The notes below the pieces were generated by a model that did not search any database, was not told the origin of the DNA, and saw nothing but the letters and a program-made list of their open reading frames with translations. This document shows, in pieces, positions 1-9,703 of a stretch of 64,000 bases of DNA (position 1 is the first letter of the stretch; every line of letters begins with the position of its first letter). This DNA is from Sphaerisporangium flaviroseum (GTDB taxonomy: Bacteria > Actinomycetota > Actinomycetes > Streptosporangiales > Streptosporangiaceae): the NCBI RefSeq assembly GCF_039537005.1, contig NZ_BAAAZR010000002.1, forward strand, positions 1 to 64,000, written 5' to 3'. The position numbers and the translations under genes were made by a program.

Positions 1-113
1 CGTCGAAGGAACGCATCCACGATCGATCCAACGACCGATCCCCAAATGAGTCACGGTCTGGGGGTGGTGCGGCCCTCGGGAAGGTGCCGCCCTTGGGGTG
101 GTGTGGCCCTCAA

Positions 114-288
114 GACCCCGCTCGCAGGAGGTGGAGCGAGTGACCCCGCTCAGCTGGTGGGAGCGAATGACCCTGCTAGTCGTTACAGGGCTGGTCTGAC
201 CTGGGTGGGCAGCGGGCGGGTGCCCCGATCAAATGGGTGCCGGGAGGGCCTGTGTGCGTTGTCCATCCGCGTGCCGATGTACGTCACC
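114..288. repeat. Long direct repeat, copy 1
   Basis: About 175 bp that recurs at 470-673 with a few substitutions. It contains internal short repeats of the form GGTGGAGCGAATGACCC and ends in a shared block reading CCGATGTACRTCACC. No transposase or terminal inverted repeats are visible. Confidence 0.85.
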
Positions 289-469
289 GCGGAGCGGTTA
301 TGGCCGAGGTCGGGTTCACCTCACCACACGAGGGGACGCATCGGAACGGGATGGACACCGTCTGACTGATCGAGGAGGCATGGATGTGTCCCGGCTATGC
401 CTATCGATCTTCAGGGCCCACCCGGCACCCGTTTGACTGGGGTACCCGGGTGTTGCCCGCCCAGCTCAC

Positions 470-673
470 GACCCCGCTCGCAGAAGGTGGAGCGAATGAC
501 CCCGCTCAGCTGGTGGAGCGAATGACCCCGCTCGGCAGAAGGTGGAGCGAATGACCCTGCTAGCCGTTACAGGGCTGGTCTGACCTGGGTGGGCAGCAGG
601 TGGGTACCCCGATCAAATGGGTGCCGGGAGGGCCTGTGCGCGTTCGTCCTTCCGCATGCCGATGTACATCACC
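470..673. repeat. Long direct repeat, copy 2
   Basis: Second copy of the 114-288 repeat. It is longer by about one internal unit (an extra GGTGGAGCGAATGACCC-type repeat), which points to slippage within the array after the larger duplication. Confidence 0.85.
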
Positions 674-815
674 GACAATGCCCCCACCTGCGAGAAGAAG
701 TGCCATACCCCTGCCATGATCTGCCGTTGAAGACAGCATGATCGTAGGGTGGTGCGGCCCCGGGTCCGGGGGGTCCTTGGCCGGGCGCCCCCGCCCGTGG
801 GTCTGTGGGCGGGGG

Positions 816-1709
816 TTAGAGGCGGGGGCGGGCGCCTAGGTTGCCTATGGCTTTTGCGGCCAGGGCATTGCCGGCGGCCAGGGCGTCGGCCGGTTGCTTG
901 CCCTCCAGCCATGGCTGGAGGAACCCCGCGGTGAACGCGTCACCCGCACCGGTGCCGTCGATGGACCGCTCGATGTGGTCGGCCGGCGCGCGGACCGGCT
1001 CCGCCCGGTTGTTGGTGTACCACAGGGATCCCTCGCCGCCCAGCTTGATCACGACCTGGGGGAACCAGGCAGTGAGCACCTTCGCCGCGGAGGCGGGGTC
1101 GTCGCGGCCCGTGAGGACCTTGGCCTGCGCGTCGTTGGCGAAGAGCAGCTTGGCGCTGTGGGTCCACTCGAGGAACGGCTCGGCCCCGGTGCGCTCCAGC
1201 GGCGCGGCGGAGGCGCAGTCGACCGAGATCGACATGCCCGCGCGGCGAGCGTGGTCGAGCGCGGCCAGACCGGCGTCACGCGATCCGTCGTTGAGCAGGG
1301 TGTACCCGGAGACGTGAAGGTGGCCGCCATGGGCGAACAGGTCGCGGGGCAGGTCTTCGGGGGACAGGGCGGCGTTGGCGCCGGGATCGGAGAGCAGAGT
1401 GCGCTCGCCCTTGTGCGTGACCAGCACGACGCACGTGCCGGTAGGCCGCTCAGGGTCCATGACCAGGCGGGCGTCGACGCCGTATCCCATGAGCTCCATG
1501 TCACGGTTACGGCCTGTGATGTCGGCGCCTCGGCGGCCGACGAAGGCCACCTCCGCACCCTCGACTGCAAGCCAGGACGCGATGTTGGCCCCAGACCCGC
1601 CACCATGCATGGTGACGACGGCCGGAGTGTCGCTTGCCCTGGCGAGAGGGTAGCGGGCGCGTGCGACCGCATCGGTCATCAGATCGCCCACCACGACAAC
1701 CCGCGTCAT
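816..1709 (-). CDS. PfkB-family carbohydrate kinase
   Basis: A 297-residue protein of the ribokinase/PfkB superfamily, expected to phosphorylate a sugar or nucleoside in the cytoplasm using ATP. The C-terminal PfkB signature DGTGAGDAFTAGF lies at about residues 251-263 and includes the catalytic Asp257. The N-terminal substrate region has the GGGSGANIA motif (about 36-44). The ATG at 1709 follows an AAGGTGGT ribosome-binding sequence. It is transcribed alone, divergently from the acetyltransferase fusion. The substrate cannot be named from sequence; sugar and nucleoside kinases of this family look alike. Confidence 0.9.
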   Translation of the reverse strand: MTRVVVVGDLMTDAVARARYPLARASDTPAVVTMHGGGSGANIASWLAVEGAEVAFVGRRGADITGRNRDMELMGYGVDARLVMDPERPTGTCVVLVTHKGERTLLSDPGANAALSPEDLPRDLFAHGGHLHVSGYTLLNDGSRDAGLAALDHARRAGMSISVDCASAAPLERTGAEPFLEWTHSAKLLFANDAQAKVLTGRDDPASAAKVLTAWFPQVVIKLGGEGSLWYTNNRAEPVRAPADHIERSIDGTGAGDAFTAGFLQPWLEGKQPADALAAGNALAAKAIGNLGARPRL

Positions 1710-1821
1710 GATGTCACCACCTTGCTGGCACTACAGGAGGCTGCTGACAGCAAAACCTAACAGCTTCAAGCCGGGGCGTGGGGCATAGAGCGGACACCCG
1801 TGCACAGTCGATGCACAAGCG

Positions 1822-4542
1822 TTGCTCAACAAATCCGACACAAGGCCCCTTACCCTCATCAATGTGGAACCTCATTACCCAGCGCACTGGGAGGCCGACG
1901 TCGTCCTGGCCGACGGAGGTACCGCACATCTGCGGCCCATCCGGCCAGAAGACGCCGATATCCTCCGCGCGTTCTATTCCCGGTTGTCCGATCAGTCGAT
2001 CTATTTCCGGTTCTTCGGGCCGCGTCCCCGTCTGTCGGATCGAGAGATCACCTGGTTCACCACCGTCGACTACGTCAACCGTGTGGCGCTGATCGCGACC
2101 CTCGGCACGGAGATGGTGGCGGTCGTCCGTTTCGACCGTATGGAGGAGCAGGACAGCGCCGAGGTGGCGTTCCTGGTCGAGGACGCCCATCAGGGCAGGG
2201 GAGTGGCCTCGGTGCTCATGGAGCACCTGCGCGCGGCGGCGAGGGAGCGCGGCATCAAGCGCTTCATCGCCGACGTGCTGCCGTCCAACACCCGGATGAT
2301 GGCGTTCTTTCGCCAGGCCGGCTACACCGCCCAGAGCCAGTTCGAGGACGGGGTCGTACGGATGACCCTCGACCTGGCGACGACGGAGACCTCGCGTGAG
2401 GTCACGACGGCACGCGAGCACCGGGCCGAGGCGCGCTCGATCGAGCGGCTGCTGACGCCGGCCTCGGTCGTGGTCGTCGGCGCCGGGCGCGAGGCGGGCG
2501 GCATCGGCCAGACCGTGCTGCGCAACCTCCTCGGGGCCGACTTCAGCGGCCCGGTCTACCCGGTCCATCGCGAGGTACGCGCGGTGGCGGGGGTCCGCGC
2601 GTACAAGAGCGTGTCGGCGATCGACGAGGACGTGGACCTCGCCGTGGTCGCCGTACCCGCCGACGCCGTGCTCGACGTGGTGAAGGAGTGCGCGGAGAAG
2701 GGGGTGAAGGGTCTGGTCGTCGTCTCCTCCGGTTTCGGGGAGACGGGACAGGACGGGCGTGCACGGCAGGACGACCTCGTGCGCATCGCCCGCTCGTACG
2801 GCCTGCGCGTGGTGGGCCCCAACTGTCTCGGCATCGCCAACACCGACCCGGCGGTCCGGCTCAACGCCACCCTGGCCGCGCACCTGCCGGGCAGGGGGCG
2901 CGTGGGCTTCTTCAGCCAGTCCGGCGCGCTCGGCACCGCGCTGCTCCAGCGGGTGGCGCAGCGCGGCATGGGCATCTCGACCTTCGTGTCAGCCGGGAAC
3001 AGGGCCGACGTCTCCGGCAATGACCTCCTGCAGTACTGGGAGGAGGACCCCGCCACCGACGTGATCCTTCTCTACCTGGAGTCGCTCGGAAACCCGCGCA
3101 AGTTCGCCCGGCTGGCCCGGCGTACGTCCCGGAAGAAGCCGATCGTGGTCGTGAAGAGCGGCGGCACCACCCAGGGAGTGCCCGTCGGGCACGCGGCCCC
3201 GGTCCTCGGGCTGCCGGACACCGCGCTCAGCGCGCTGTTCGAGCAGGCCGGGGTGGTCCGCGTGGACGACCTCACCCAGCTCTTCGACGTGGCCCAGCTG
3301 CTCGCCTACCAGCCGTTGCCCGCCGGCCCGCGGGTGGGCGTCGTCAGCAACTCCGACGCCATGGCGCTGCTCGCGGTGGACGCCTGCGTGGCGGCCGGGC
3401 TGGAGCCGCGCCCGCCGGCCAATCTCGGGGCCGGGGCGGGTGCGGGCGAGTACCGCAAGGCGCTGGCGGACATGGACGGCGCGGTGGACGCCATCGTCGC
3501 GATCTACATGCCGCCGGTGCCGGGCAACGCCGCCGAGGTCGCGGCCGAGCTCGTACGGGTGGCGGGGAAGACCGGCAAGCCGGTCCTCGCGACCTTCGAG
3601 GGACGCATGGGCATGCCGCCGGAGCTGCGCGTACCCGGCGAGAAGGGCGATCCGGGCAAGGGATCCATCCCGTCCTACCCCGCCGCCGAGGAGGCCGTAC
3701 GAGCCCTCGCCCACGTGGTCCGGCACGCCTCCTGGCGGGAGAGGCCACAGGGGAGCTTCCCCGACCTCGGCGACGTGGACACCGCCGGCGCCAGGGCCAT
3801 CGTCGACCGGATCCTCGCGACCGCCGGCACCGGTGAGGCACACGGGGACCTCGGCGCGACCGCGGCCGCGGGCGCTTCGATCGAGGTCGACGCCACCGAG
3901 TTGCTCGCCAGGTACGGACTGGAGGTCTGGCCCTCCGAAGTGGTGGCCTCGCCGGAGGAGGCCGTCGCGGCGGCCGACCGGCTCGGCCGGCCGGTCGTCG
4001 TGAGGTCGGCCGGCCTGGAGGTGTCCCACCGGGCCGGGACGGTCCGTCTGGGCCTGTCCGACCCGGAAGGCGTGCGGCACGCCTACGACGACCTGGCGGC
4101 ACGGCTGGGCCCCGGCGTGCCGCTGTCCGTCCAGCGGATGGCGCCGCAGCCGGCGGTCCCGACGGTGGTGAGAGTCGTGGACGACCCCGATTTCGGAGCG
4201 GTGGTGTCGTTCGGGTTGGGGGAGGTGACGGCACGGCTCCTCGGGGACGAGGCCTTCCGGCTCGCCCCGCTGACCGACGAGGACGCGGCCGCGCTGGTGC
4301 GGTCCGTGCGCGCCGCGCCCCTGCTGTTCGGGGAGTACGGCTACCCGCCCGTGGCGGTGGAGGCGCTGGAGGACCTGCTGGTCAGGGTCGGGCGGCTCGC
4401 CGACGAGCTTCCCGGCGTGGCCCGGCTCGACCTCGACCCCATCTTGGTCGGGGAGGCCGGTGTCAGCGTGCTTGGAGCCAGGGCCGTGCTCCGCGGCACC
4501 GTCGGCCCCCGGCCCGACCGGGGGCCGAGACGCCTGGGCTGA
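1822..4542 (+). CDS. GNAT acetyltransferase fused to NDP-forming acyl-CoA synthetase-like domains (Pat-type)
   Basis: A 906-residue fusion. An N-terminal GNAT domain (about 20-190, acetyl-CoA motif QGRGVAS at 124-130) is followed by a CoA-binding Rossmann domain (about 210-340), a succinyl-CoA-ligase-like domain (about 350-630) and an ATP-grasp-like region (about 690-900). Enterobacterial Pat has the GNAT domain at the C terminus; the GNAT-first order is known from the Streptomyces lividans protein acetyltransferase PatA, which acetylates an acyl-CoA synthetase. The likely role is lysine acetylation of metabolic enzymes, with the synthetase part sensing ligand rather than catalysing (inference). 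The TTG at 1822 gives the longest frame and lacks a clear ribosome-binding site; GTG at 1864 is an alternative. Confidence 0.88.
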   Translation: MLNKSDTRPLTLINVEPHYPAHWEADVVLADGGTAHLRPIRPEDADILRAFYSRLSDQSIYFRFFGPRPRLSDREITWFTTVDYVNRVALIATLGTEMVAVVRFDRMEEQDSAEVAFLVEDAHQGRGVASVLMEHLRAAARERGIKRFIADVLPSNTRMMAFFRQAGYTAQSQFEDGVVRMTLDLATTETSREVTTAREHRAEARSIERLLTPASVVVVGAGREAGGIGQTVLRNLLGADFSGPVYPVHREVRAVAGVRAYKSVSAIDEDVDLAVVAVPADAVLDVVKECAEKGVKGLVVVSSGFGETGQDGRARQDDLVRIARSYGLRVVGPNCLGIANTDPAVRLNATLAAHLPGRGRVGFFSQSGALGTALLQRVAQRGMGISTFVSAGNRADVSGNDLLQYWEEDPATDVILLYLESLGNPRKFARLARRTSRKKPIVVVKSGGTTQGVPVGHAAPVLGLPDTALSALFEQAGVVRVDDLTQLFDVAQLLAYQPLPAGPRVGVVSNSDAMALLAVDACVAAGLEPRPPANLGAGAGAGEYRKALADMDGAVDAIVAIYMPPVPGNAAEVAAELVRVAGKTGKPVLATFEGRMGMPPELRVPGEKGDPGKGSIPSYPAAEEAVRALAHVVRHASWRERPQGSFPDLGDVDTAGARAIVDRILATAGTGEAHGDLGATAAAGASIEVDATELLARYGLEVWPSEVVASPEEAVAAADRLGRPVVVRSAGLEVSHRAGTVRLGLSDPEGVRHAYDDLAARLGPGVPLSVQRMAPQPAVPTVVRVVDDPDFGAVVSFGLGEVTARLLGDEAFRLAPLTDEDAAALVRSVRAAPLLFGEYGYPPVAVEALEDLLVRVGRLADELPGVARLDLDPILVGEAGVSVLGARAVLRGTVGPRPDRGPRRLG

Positions 4543-4679
4543 CCGGCGGGCCTCCCGTGCTGTGGCGGGTGTGCACCCTGAGGAGGATGTGACGTCGCCG
4601 GCGTGCTCGTGGTGGACGAGGGTGCCAAGGTGGTGGCGGTGAGGTGAAACACCGTGCCGAGACAGGGCAGGATGGACCC

Positions 4680-5270
4680 ATGAGGGAAACCCGAGTCTCG
4701 GCCGCAGGTTTGCGCGAGGCTATCGAACGCAGCGGCTACTACCCCGATCTCGTGGCCGACGCGGCGGAGTCCGCGCTGGGCAAGGAGCAGGTGACGGCGT
4801 TCGTCGTGCACCATGAGGCCACCTTCGATCCGGCGATGGAGGTGCGCAGGCACGTCACCGTGGTGGTCCTCTCACCCACACGGCTCCTGGTGTGCCACAC
4901 CGACGAGCACCCGCCCGCGGACGGAATGCCCACCTCACACGCGTCCACGACCACCGAAGCGGTGCGTCTGAGCAGGGTCCAGTCCGTGGCGGTCACCCGG
5001 GTGGTTCCCGACCCCGCGTCGTACGTGGCGGGCGTCCCGCCGACGGAGGTCACGCTGACGATCGGCTGGGGCGCGATCTCCCACGTCGACCTCGAGCCCG
5101 CGACCTGTGGGGACGAGAACTGCGAGGCCGACCACGGCTACACCGGTGCCATCACCGCCGACGACCTTTCGCTGAGGGTCAGCGAGGCCGCCGACGGTCC
5201 CGAGGCCGTCAGCAACGTCCTCGCCTTCGCCAAGGCGCTTTCCGAGGCGACCGCCCGCTCGGCGGGCTGA
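4680..5270 (+). CDS. DUF5998 family protein
   Basis: A 196-residue soluble protein starting METR-like at the ATG at 4680, matching the actinobacterial DUF5998 family in length and layout. Near the C terminus it has two closely spaced cysteines (CGDENCEADH). There is no signal peptide or membrane segment. The function of the family is unknown. It stands alone between the acetyltransferase fusion and the rhodanese gene. Confidence 0.8.
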   Translation: MRETRVSAAGLREAIERSGYYPDLVADAAESALGKEQVTAFVVHHEATFDPAMEVRRHVTVVVLSPTRLLVCHTDEHPPADGMPTSHASTTTEAVRLSRVQSVAVTRVVPDPASYVAGVPPTEVTLTIGWGAISHVDLEPATCGDENCEADHGYTGAITADDLSLRVSEAADGPEAVSNVLAFAKALSEATARSAG

Positions 5271-5418
5271 CCCCGGCGGCCGGGCCGTCCGGCCGAAGCG
5301 CCACCCGCAGGCCTCCGTCCCGCCGGACCACGTCCGAGGATCTCGACTCCGCCGGGTCGGAGGCCGGCGATCCCACGTCCAAGAGGCTGAGAGCTCTCGG
5401 TTCCGATCACTCCCACCG

Positions 5419-5463
5419 CCGCACGTCGTTCACGAGAAGAGCCGCACGTCGTTCACGAGAAGA
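5419..5463. repeat. 23-bp tandem repeat, two copies
   Basis: Two adjacent copies of CCGCACGTCGTTCACGAGAA plus two to three bases (5419-5440 and 5442-5463), just upstream of the sulfurtransferase gene. This could be slippage or a tandem regulatory site; neither copy is palindromic. Confidence 0.8.
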
Positions 5464-5523
5464 AGGGGGGAAGGGGCGTGCACCCCTGGCCGCGGCCATG
5501 AGGGCGTCCGCCCCGGAATTCCG

Positions 5524-6327
5524 ATGAGCCTGTTGATCAATCCTGGTGACCTGGGTGAGGCCACGATCCTCGACGTCCGGTGGCGGCTGGCAGGAACCCC
5601 CGGCATCGAGTCCTACCTTGAGGGACACCTCCCCGGTGCCGCGTTCTGCGACCTCGATCGCGACCTGGCTGGACCGGCCGGGCCCGGTGGCCGGCACCCT
5701 CTGCCGGATGCCGGCGCCTTCCAGGAGGCGATGCGGCGGCTCGGCGTGTCCGCTTCGCGGCCGGTCGTGGTCTATGACGACGCCGACTCCACGAGCGCGG
5801 CCCGGGCCTGGTGGACGCTGCGCTACTTCGGGCATCCGGACGTGCGTGTGCTCGACGGCGGATTCCGCCGATGGGTGGACGAGGGGTTCCCGGTGACCAA
5901 GGAGGAGCCGGTTCCCGAGCCCGGAGACTTCACCGCCCGTCCAGGCGGGATGCCGGTGCTGGAGGCCGCCGAGGCGGGCGCGCTGGCGGACGACGGGGTG
6001 CTGCTCGACGCGCGCGCGTCCGAGCGCTACCGCGGTGAGGTCGAGCCGATCGATCCGGTCGCCGGGCACATCCCCGGTGCGGTGAGCGCGCCGACGTCGG
6101 AGAACGTCGACTCCTCCGGGCGCTTCCACCCCGCCGAGTTCCTCAGGGAACGGTTCCTGTCATTCGGAGTCGTGCCGGAGGTGCCCGTCGGGGCCTACTG
6201 CGGGTCGGGGGTCACCGCCGCTCATGAGGTGCTGGCACTGGCGCTCGCCGGCGTCCCCGCGGCCCTCTACGTCGGCTCCTGGTCCCACTGGGTGACCGAC
6301 CCGGCACGACCCATCACCAAGAACTGA
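5524..6327 (+). CDS. sseA: Rhodanese-type sulfurtransferase
   Basis: A 267-residue protein with two tandem rhodanese domains. The inactive N-terminal domain runs over about 1-125. The catalytic C-terminal domain has the active-site loop CGSGVTA, with Cys226 as the persulfide-carrying residue. The CGSGxT loop favours 3-mercaptopyruvate as sulfur donor over thiosulfate, as in E. coli SseA. It acts in the cytoplasm, moving sulfur to cyanide or protein thiols. The 3' end of the gene is part of a 32-bp tandem array that runs past its stop codon. Confidence 0.9.
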   Translation: MSLLINPGDLGEATILDVRWRLAGTPGIESYLEGHLPGAAFCDLDRDLAGPAGPGGRHPLPDAGAFQEAMRRLGVSASRPVVVYDDADSTSAARAWWTLRYFGHPDVRVLDGGFRRWVDEGFPVTKEEPVPEPGDFTARPGGMPVLEAAEAGALADDGVLLDARASERYRGEVEPIDPVAGHIPGAVSAPTSENVDSSGRFHPAEFLRERFLSFGVVPEVPVGAYCGSGVTAAHEVLALALAGVPAALYVGSWSHWVTDPARPITKN

Positions 6328-6388
6328 CCGACCCGGCACGGCCCATCGCCAAGGACTGACCGATCCGGTACGGCTCGATCGCAAGAAG
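6293..6388. repeat. 32-bp tandem repeat spanning the sseA stop codon
   Basis: Three copies, 6293-6324, 6325-6356 and 6357-6388, each starting TGACCGAYCCGG. The first encodes the last residues of the sulfurtransferase and its TGA begins the second. Later copies are more diverged, consistent with duplication outward from the gene end. Confidence 0.9.
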
Positions 6389-6425
6389 CGGGCCGCGGCC
6401 AGGCTTTCCCGGGTCACCGCCGAGG

Positions 6426-9204
6426 CTATCCGCCGGGCGGCACGAGCCGGGGGAAGACCGGGTGCCCGAGGGAGCCGAAGCAGGCGAACCCCAGGACGCC
6501 CGTCTTCTCGCCGGCCGTGGCGAGCGCTTCCGCAGGCGTGTGACCCGAGATCAGCAAGGCGTGGAAGAGCGTCATGAGCGTGAGGGCCTCGTCGTCGCGC
6601 ACCGGCACGAGGCCCGCGATCACGCACGCCGTGCCCTGTTCGAGGAAGGCCCCGGCCAGGCCCAGGGGCGCTCCGTCGACCGGGGCGTGGGCCATCCCGC
6701 CGTCGCAGGCCGACAGCACCACCAGCCACGGCGACCGCGGGAGCCCGAGCAGGTCGTACGCCATCAGGGGGCCGTCGTCCAGAGCGACGCTCGACAGCAA
6801 CGGGCTGCGGGCGCAGAAGTACCCGTGTGCGGCGACGTGCAGAACCTCCGCGTGGCCCAGCGCTTCGAGGACGTCCCCGGTGTTCGCGCCGACCCGCGCG
6901 GCCGTCACAGCGCGAGCCGGGTCCTGCCGCGGCCGGTGGGGCGCTTCCCGGTACGCGCGGACGACCATCGCCGCTTCCGCTTCGGCGTGATGGAGCCCGG
7001 GACCCGCCACCGCGGCCACTGCGGCGCCGCCGTCCCCGTGCGAGAGATGGCCGGGCAGCCGGGAGGCCGCCGCCAGCCAGGTGCCCGCGCTGGAGGCCAC
7101 GCAGAGGGGCCGGCCGCGGAAGGGAGGGAGCACCGGCCAGGGCAGGGTGTGCAGCGCGCCACTGGGCACGATCACCGCCGGGCGGTCCGCAATGTCGCCT
7201 GCCAGGGGGCCGAGCAGCCGTTCGGCGAGCCTCTCGGCCTCCGCCGCCACTCCGCCACGGGTGCCCGTGTCGCGCAGGCCCGCGCGGCGCAGGCCGTACC
7301 GGAGGCGGATCGTCGCCTCCGCGGAGGCCGTGTACGACCCCAGCCATCGGAGCACGCAGCGGTCTGACGTGACGACGACGGCGGCGAGCCGATCGCCGTG
7401 CCGGACCATTTCGATCAGCACGGCGTCGCCGAGCGCGGCGCGGAGCCGTTCGGGTATCAAGGGCTCCCCGGGCCGCCCCCGCGCCGTCCCGCGCCAGTGC
7501 TCCGCCCAGGCGAGTACGGTCTCGGGGCATCCGTCCCGCAGCGCGAGCGAGAGCCCGAAGTCCGCGAGCCGCTCTCCCGCACGTACGGCGTGAGCGCGTA
7601 CTCCTGGGTCGCCGAGGCGCTCGGTTCCCGTGGTCGCCGCCTCCAGGCCGGCCCGGAGCGCGGCGAAGGCACCGGATCGGTCGCCTCGCAGGCTCCGGAG
7701 GAGGGCCAGGGCATGGTGGCGCACGACGCGGTGCGTCCGTCCGGCGGGCGGGGGGACCGGGGCTTGAGGCGCCTGCGGGGCGGCCGGTGTGGAGGGATCG
7801 GCGGCCNNNNGCCCGCGGGGCGGCGGGTGTGGTGGGGTCGGTGGGTGGGGGGATGTCCGGGGTGCCTGCGGCTTGAGGCGCCTGCGGGGCGGCCGGTGTG
7901 GAGGGATCGGCGGCCGGGGGGATGCCGGATGCCCGGTCATCGGTGACGATGAGGCGGAGCTCGGTCTCGGCGGCGGTCAGGTCGCGGAGGCGCACCGCGA
8001 GCTCGGCGGCGGTGAGCCGCAGTCCCGCCGACGGCGCCGGCCAGCCATGCGCGGCCAGAGCCGCCGCCAGCGCCCGGACCTCGTCGAGCAACCCTCGCGT
8101 CGGCCGCTCGATGGCGACCCTGGCCCGAAGAGCCACCTCCGTGGCCAGCGGCACCCACGCGTGACGTCCCTGGAGGGTGAGCTCGTCCGCCGCCAGCCCG
8201 GCCGTGGTCGTCGCCTGGTGCGGGTCGCCGACCAGCAACTCGGCCTGGGCGAGCAGCAGGCGGGATTCGGCCAGCGCCACCTGGGCGCCCGCCGCGGCGA
8301 GGTCGGGCACCGCCTGGCCGAGAAGCGCCCGTGCCTCCCCGGGGAGGTGTGCGGCGAGCAGCGCGCCCGCGAAGTCGGCGCGCATCGCGGCGAGCCGCTC
8401 TGGATAGCCGGTCAGCGCCTTCTCCGCGGCCTGGTAACCGGCGAAGGCGGCCGGGATGTCGCCGCGCCGGGTGGCCACGAAGGGCACGTTGGCCTCGGCG
8501 AGGGTGGCGAGGTGGTCCAGGCCCGCGTTCCTGGCGATCGCGGCACATACCGACAGGTCACGGGACGCGGCGTCGTACAGCTCGAGATAGGTGTGGGCGA
8601 TGCCGCGGTTGAGCAGGGCTCCGGCCAGGAAGCGGGGGTCGCCGGCCCCGGTGAGCCGCTCGACGGCCCTGTCGCAGTGGGCGACCGCCTCCTCCATCTG
8701 GCCGAGCTGGACGAGGGCGACAGCGCGCTGCACGCCGAGACGAGCCGGGTCGAGGCCGGTCAGATGCCCCTCCGCCTGGTCGGCGACCCGGAGCGCGCCA
8801 ACGGGATCGCCGAGGTCGGCGCGGACGGTCACCAGGGAGAGCCGGGCCTGAGCGGCACGTTCGGGGTGGTCCCCCGCTGCGGCGACCGCCTTCTCGAGAT
8901 GGTCGATCGCGAGCGTCAGAGACCCGAACTCCCGGGCCGCGAGCGCAAGGGCCCGGTGGGCGACGGAGACCGCCTCGGGGCAGTGGCCGGCCTCCGCCTC
9001 CGCCAGCACGGCCTGCGCGCGCTCGCGGGCCTCGCGCGGATCGGCGCCCGACAGGACCACGGCCTGCTCGGCCACGGCCACCAGCCCGGCCGTCGTCTCA
9101 TCCGCGATGAGCGGGTTCGCCGGTACGGCCGTCGTCTCATCCGCGATGAGCGGGTTCGCCGGTACGGCCGTCGTCTCATCCGCCATGAGCCGGTTCACCG
9201 GCAC
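6426..9204 (-). CDS. TPR-CHAT caspase-like protease (interrupted by an assembly gap)
   Basis: N-terminal tetratricopeptide-like helical repeats (coded at about 7950-9070) are joined by a Pro/Ala-rich linker (about 7740-7930) to a C-terminal CHAT domain. CHAT is a caspase-fold cysteine protease; the His of VAAHGYF (about 6826) and the Cys of SACDGG (about 6705) form the expected dyad. Four N at 7807-7810 lie in the linker and put the two halves in different frames; both carry the same ADPSTPAAPQAPQ peptide, so this is an unresolved tandem repeat rather than a true frameshift. The N terminus holds a 13-residue tandem repeat. The GTG at 9204 is 13 bp after the upstream stop. It is the last gene of an operon with a protease, sigma factor and partner, suggesting regulated proteolysis (inference). 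Confidence 0.82.
7761..7915. repeat. Linker repeat with assembly gap
   Basis: An identical 46-bp block occurs at 7761-7806 and 7870-7915, 109 bp apart, with NNNN directly after the first copy. Excluding the Ns, the unit is 105 bp, exactly 35 codons, so the missing stretch is expected to be a multiple of three. Similar shorter Pro/Ala-coding units lie between the copies. Confidence 0.9.
9090..9200. repeat. 39-bp tandem repeat in the CHAT gene start
   Basis: Nearly three in-frame copies of a 39-bp unit coding for ADETTAVPANPLI. The repeat keeps the frame, so copy number may vary between strains without inactivating the gene. The repeated peptide looks disordered. Confidence 0.9.
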
Positions 9205-9217
9205 GGGCCGGGGTCGT

Positions 9218-9703
9218 TCACCGGCGGATGCATTGCCAGCGGGTGGCCACCGGAGGGCGGTCCGGGCGGTGGCAGACCACGCTCAGCCAGCCGAGCGGCA
9301 GGCCGGTGGTGGCGAACTCGCCGGTCTCCGTGGGGAACCGGATCTTGCTGACGTGCGGGGTCCTGATCTCTACACGGGCGCCGTCGCCGGGAGCGGGGTG
9401 CACCTGACCGGCGAGGTCGATGTGCGAGTCGCAGACGGTGACCTCCATGTCGATGGTCAGCCCTTCGGCGGCGAAGCGGAGCAGCCGGGGGTCGCCGTCG
9501 TCCGCGCAGCCGTCGGACCGGACGCCGCCCAGCGGCCGGACGCCGGTCGCCGCCTCCGGAGCCGGCCTCACGGGGCTCGCCGTCACCGCTCCTGGCAGGC
9601 GCAGCCCGTAGACCGCGCGCGCGTCGGCCGAGACCCGTGCGGGCAGCGGGTCGGCACCCGCGGCGATGCGCAGGGCCGCCAGGACGTACTCGTCGTCCGT
9701 CAT
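9218..9703 (-). CDS. Uncharacterised protein coupled to the sigma factor
   Basis: A 161-residue soluble protein. It has a helical N terminus, a Pro/Ala-rich middle and a beta-rich C-terminal half containing an acidic stretch and the sequence SKIRFPTETGEF. Its ATG at 9703 overlaps the sigma factor stop (ATGA), and the CHAT gene follows 13 bp downstream. The position matches that of many anti-sigma or adaptor genes, but no transmembrane helix or zinc-finger anti-sigma motif is visible. I do not recognise the family; a partner linking sigma factor and CHAT protease is inference. Confidence 0.75.
   Translation of the reverse strand: MTDDEYVLAALRIAAGADPLPARVSADARAVYGLRLPGAVTASPVRPAPEAATGVRPLGGVRSDGCADDGDPRLLRFAAEGLTIDMEVTVCDSHIDLAGQVHPAPGDGARVEIRTPHVSKIRFPTETGEFATTGLPLGWLSVVCHRPDRPPVATRWQCIRR

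Larger units (their letters stand above)
1..815. other. Non-coding, repeat-rich stretch
   Basis: No convincing gene lies here. Short open frames exist, but they run through the long direct repeat described separately and resemble no family I know. The stretch ends at the 3' end of the minus-strand PfkB kinase gene. It could be a decayed gene region or a left-over of a mobile element. Confidence 0.6.

Noticed and set aside
384..557. 57-codon frame after a GAGGAGG sequence, starting MCPGYAYRSS
   Set aside because: It runs into the internal repeat units of the long direct repeat and resembles no known protein; the good ribosome-binding sequence alone is not enough.
894..1760. Long plus-strand frame opposite the PfkB kinase
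   Set aside because: It is the complement of a clear PfkB gene; frames opposite GC-rich genes stay open by codon bias.
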